A stretch of DNA of 20,829 bases. Origin: Amphimedon queenslandica (taxonomy: Eukaryota > Porifera > Demospongiae > Haplosclerida > Niphatidae). Location of the stretch: the NCBI RefSeq assembly GCF_000090795.2, contig NW_003546905.1, forward strand, positions 27,293 through 48,121. Direction: 5' to 3'. The notes beneath the pieces are model-generated. The model did not search any database. It was not told the origin of the DNA and saw only the letters and a list, made by a program, of their open reading frames with translations. Positions within the stretch are counted from its first letter, which is position 1; the number at the start of each line of letters is the position of its first letter. Of the stretch, positions 18,083 to 20,829 are shown piece by piece. A program made the position numbers and the translations under genes.

Positions 18083-19384
18083 GTCAAGAGGACAAAATGT
18101 CCTATCAACGAATGCAAGAATGTGAAGAAACAACACATATTTTGCCTTGTACATGCAAGAATTCTGAAAATAAGTGATTGAACAAAATGAAAACAACATA
18201 AAGAAAACACGTTCTATATACTATACTTTAAAAATATAAAATAATTTAAAACCATTTTATAGAAGTTGATAGTCTATATAAGAAATGTAAAGACAGTTGT
18301 TAACAAGTCATTAAGCAATAAACAATGTTTTTTGTTATTATAATTAATTAAATATTAATTGAAAATCACCATTTACCATAAACTGACTTAGTAGCTAAAA
18401 TTCAAAACAAAATTAATTAGCATTATGAAATTTTATTGTAAATGACCATCCACTGATGTTAAGTCTTCTTCCTTCTCCTACAACATTAATTGTGTACCTT
18501 CTCCACGTGTAATGAAGAAGTCTTATCTTTTGTAGAAATGCTCCTGCGCTTGACTAATAATAATTATTGTTATTATTTATAAGAAATATAGCAGACCTTT
18601 AAACTTTTGATTTTTATGACAGACCCGAGTACGTGTTTTTAAAAATTGCTCCAATAATTCATTCTGCCCCTCTTATGTCACTGCTAATGGAGAGATAAGA
18701 AAGACATGATCACACCGACAAAATGATGGCGTTAGTCAATAATATTCTGTATTTAAAGATGTTGTCACATCTAACCAGTCAATATGGTGTTAACATTATT
18801 CTACTTGGACAATTATATCACTTGATTCAGTAACATGATTGTCAAGGAAACAGGTAACACATTGGAGTTTCAAGGGAAGTATTATGTAAAATAGTCTGAT
18901 ACTCACACATTTCCATTATCTGTACATTGCCTCAAATTAAGCCTTAGGATTAGATGTATGTCCTTTTTCAACTAGAAACTAATAAATACTACATAAGCCA
19001 CTGAGAAGCTAGCTTTACATGTAGATCTATACCTAACTGAAACATTTATACCTTTTGTTTATACGTCCTTCAATTATTTTAATAGAGCCACAAAAGAAGA
19101 AGGGGGAGGAGCAAGGCAAAAGAATAGAGAAACAATATATCCAGCTGATTATCATCCTACTCCACCATCTTTTTTATTATTATTACTAGATCCACTCCCT
19201 TTCACAAAATTAAGGTATAGTAGGAGACTGGGCTAGAAAATGTGTGGAGTCTGAGCTAGGATGTGGAGCCTGCATCACAAATGCACAAGAACACCTCTGA
19301 AAACACAAATTCAACAATGACCAATAAGAAATGACAACTGAGATGTAACAGGTACATATTAAGTATGATTTATTATACATTGTT
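18083..19384. other. AT-rich DNA with no recognisable gene
   Basis: Stops occur in all frames, with scattered poly-A/T and TAATAATAAT runs. Short ORFs (up to about 60 codons) have no family-like features. A purine-rich tract lies at 19090-19125. Confidence 0.45.
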
Positions 19385-19680
19385 ACATTCATTACCCGAG
19401 CCCACACGTAGGCGTGGAAGCGAGGGTAAAGCTGTCGTCCTGTCCGTGTGTGTTCGCTTGACCTCCACTTTTGAGCTGACACTGCTTTCTTGTCTAGTCC
19501 TCAAGAGTCTTATAATCAACACTGGCTCTGAAAAAGTTATTCTCTGTCTTGGGAATGCTATATTTTTCTTTTCCATGGATAAAGAAGCTGGCAAAGTCGC
19601 CAAAAGTAGGTCGGTTCCCCGACAACTCTTTCATAGTGTGAGCAAAAGAGCAACTGGGCAGATAAAACAATAAAGCAAAG
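19385..19680. repeat. GC-richer block, probable dispersed repeat
   Basis: From CATTACCCGAGCCCACACG (about 19389) to about 19675 the sequence is distinctly GC-richer than both sides, with sharp borders. Open frames exist on both strands (for example 19365-19673 +) but neither looks like a protein family. The beginning contains a GTAGGCGTGGAAGCGAGGGT block of the kind seen in short repeated elements. I infer a repeat and cannot name it. Confidence 0.35.
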
Positions 19681-19978
19681 CCTCCTCTTTCATTATTATG
19701 AGAGATTTTGCTCTAATCATCTTCGTTTTAAAGATATTGTAGCCCAAAAACTGATACTTTTGTGAGTTTAGACGAGGCTCTCTTCTCCCATAGTAGCGGC
19801 CAGAGTCTTTTAACATCAGAGACTCAATTGACGTTTGTATGCAACAAATGGAGTCTAACAAATGTGTGCTAAAATCTTTAAAAGTTGAGAAAAACAAAAG
19901 CTTTCTTCACCACTTAAGGCCACGTGCCACCATTACTGTGTGCAGGTGGAGCATGGCTTGATTGAGCCACACCTTCAT
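19681..19978. other. unassigned sequence
   Basis: No gene or repeat is recognised. CCACACC-type blocks at 19967-19989 lead into the imperfect inverted repeat that follows. Confidence 0.35.
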
Positions 19979-20260
19979 TGCAGCCACACCTTTGCAGCAA
20001 TGCAGCAAACATATTGAAACTTCTCTGTATAAAAAAGCAAACAATTCTCTGTCTCAAAGCATTCACTATGCCTTAATAAATTTAGTACAAATTAAAAGAA
20101 AATAATTAGTGAAAGTTTTGAGTTAGAGAAGAACCTGCAGCATGTACTTGATTTATTAAAACTTAGTGAATGTTTCGAGACAGTCAAACTGAGAATGTTT
20201 TTTTAGACAAAGAAGCTCCAGCATGTTTGCTGCACTGCAGCCACACTTTTACATTGCTGC
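19979..20260. repeat. imperfect inverted repeat (MITE-like), about 245 bp
   Basis: GCAGCAATGCAGCAAACAT (19994) pairs with ATGTTTGCTGCACTGC (ending 20238). CTTCTCTGTATAAAAAAGC pairs with a decayed GACAAAGAAG-type arm. CATTCACTATGCCTTAATAA pairs with TTTATTAAAACTTAGTGAA. The arms run about 19994-20083 and 20138-20238 with many mismatches. The direct motif TGCAGCCACAC flanks both sides (19979 and 20236). An old hairpin element is the simplest reading. Confidence 0.55.
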
Positions 20261-20829
20261 AGCATGCAGCAGCAATGCAGATTACTGAGGTTCCTTTTCT
20301 ATCTCAAAACTTTAACTAAAGGGCTGGCCAGCATAAAACATAGTCTTACAACACTGTTACAAAGATTGGGGAGATTGAAATCAAGTCTATCTCTAACACA
20401 CTTATAATTATAATGCTAACACATACAACTTATAGTATGGAAACCAGGCTTAAGTTTCACTTTCACTTAATTCTATTAAAAACTGTAACTTATACAGATC
20501 TAATTGAGTCACACCACACACCTATGCCTTTACATTGCATTATTATGCCAAAGTTTCACTGCTTGCAATGTTTTGATAATAGATTAAGGACATCTTTATT
20601 ATTTCTTCCATCTGTTGTCTCTATCTTTAGCTACATTTCCATGTTTTAATCATTCACTTAGCTATCTCTTTCTTTATCCTTATAGATACTTTCTAGTCTG
20701 TCCTCCCCTCTCTTCTGATAAATAGCAAGGCAGGTGGAGCTGCTGGGTGTCTTTTGCATTAAAGTCATTCCTTCAAAATTCTACTGCAACATTATTTTTA
20801 ATAATAAATACTATTGATAATAATAATAA
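20261..20829. other. AT-rich end of the window, no recognisable gene
   Basis: No gene is seen. The last 30 bases are TAATAATA-type simple sequence. The longest frame (20413-20649 +) has no family-like features. Confidence 0.4.

Overview
Eukaryotic, AT-rich DNA with tiny spliceosomal introns (about 40-55 nt, GT..AG), simple-sequence runs and many decayed transposable elements. The protein families (BEL/Pao-type retrotransposon tail, DUF7869-like protein, integrase plus HECT ubiquitin-ligase element, RecQ-like helicase element) and the intron size suggest a non-bilaterian animal, most likely a sponge or a cnidarian. That assignment is inference. I see no intact host housekeeping gene, no tRNA or rRNA and no CRISPR.

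Layout. 1-650: 3' end of a BEL/Pao-type LTR retrotransposon and its probable 3' LTR. 701-1293: short inverted-repeat element flanked by TTAA. 1822-13880 (+): a long, broken, multi-exon gene of the DUF7869 type, with an Arg-Gly repeat near its N-terminus. One of its introns (4325-6074) holds about 12 copies of a 122-bp satellite, itself split by a 236-bp MITE. The next intron (6131-12908) holds a 6.7-kb DNA transposon with terminal inverted repeats at 6150-6270 and 12742-12891. That transposon carries two convergent genes: a HECT-type E3 ligase (+, 6329-9598) and an IS3/retroviral-type DDE integrase (-, about 11390-12712). A 258-bp hairpin MITE has inserted at the integrase 3' end, and a perfect 94-bp duplication lies beside it.

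13897-16261 (-): a RecQ-like helicase of transposon type, with DEAH motor, zinc-binding module, winged helix and a Cys/His C-terminal region. It lies tail-to-tail with the DUF7869 gene and its Walker A motif is ruined. 17031-17409 (+): a fragment of another element-encoded protein. 17769-18082: one end of the same MITE family as at 5572, abutting a second MITE. 18083-20829: mostly AT-rich DNA with a GC-richer repeat and an imperfect hairpin.

The most interesting object is the HECT ligase plus IS3-like integrase transposon. Both of its genes are broken here, but enough remains to define its architecture: long TIRs, subterminal repeats of a 13-mer, and a ligase gene with a retained HECT-type cysteine and a SUMO-interaction-like motif. 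The window is a nest of insertions whose order can be read: DUF7869 gene, then HECT/integrase transposon in its intron, then hairpin MITE inside the integrase.
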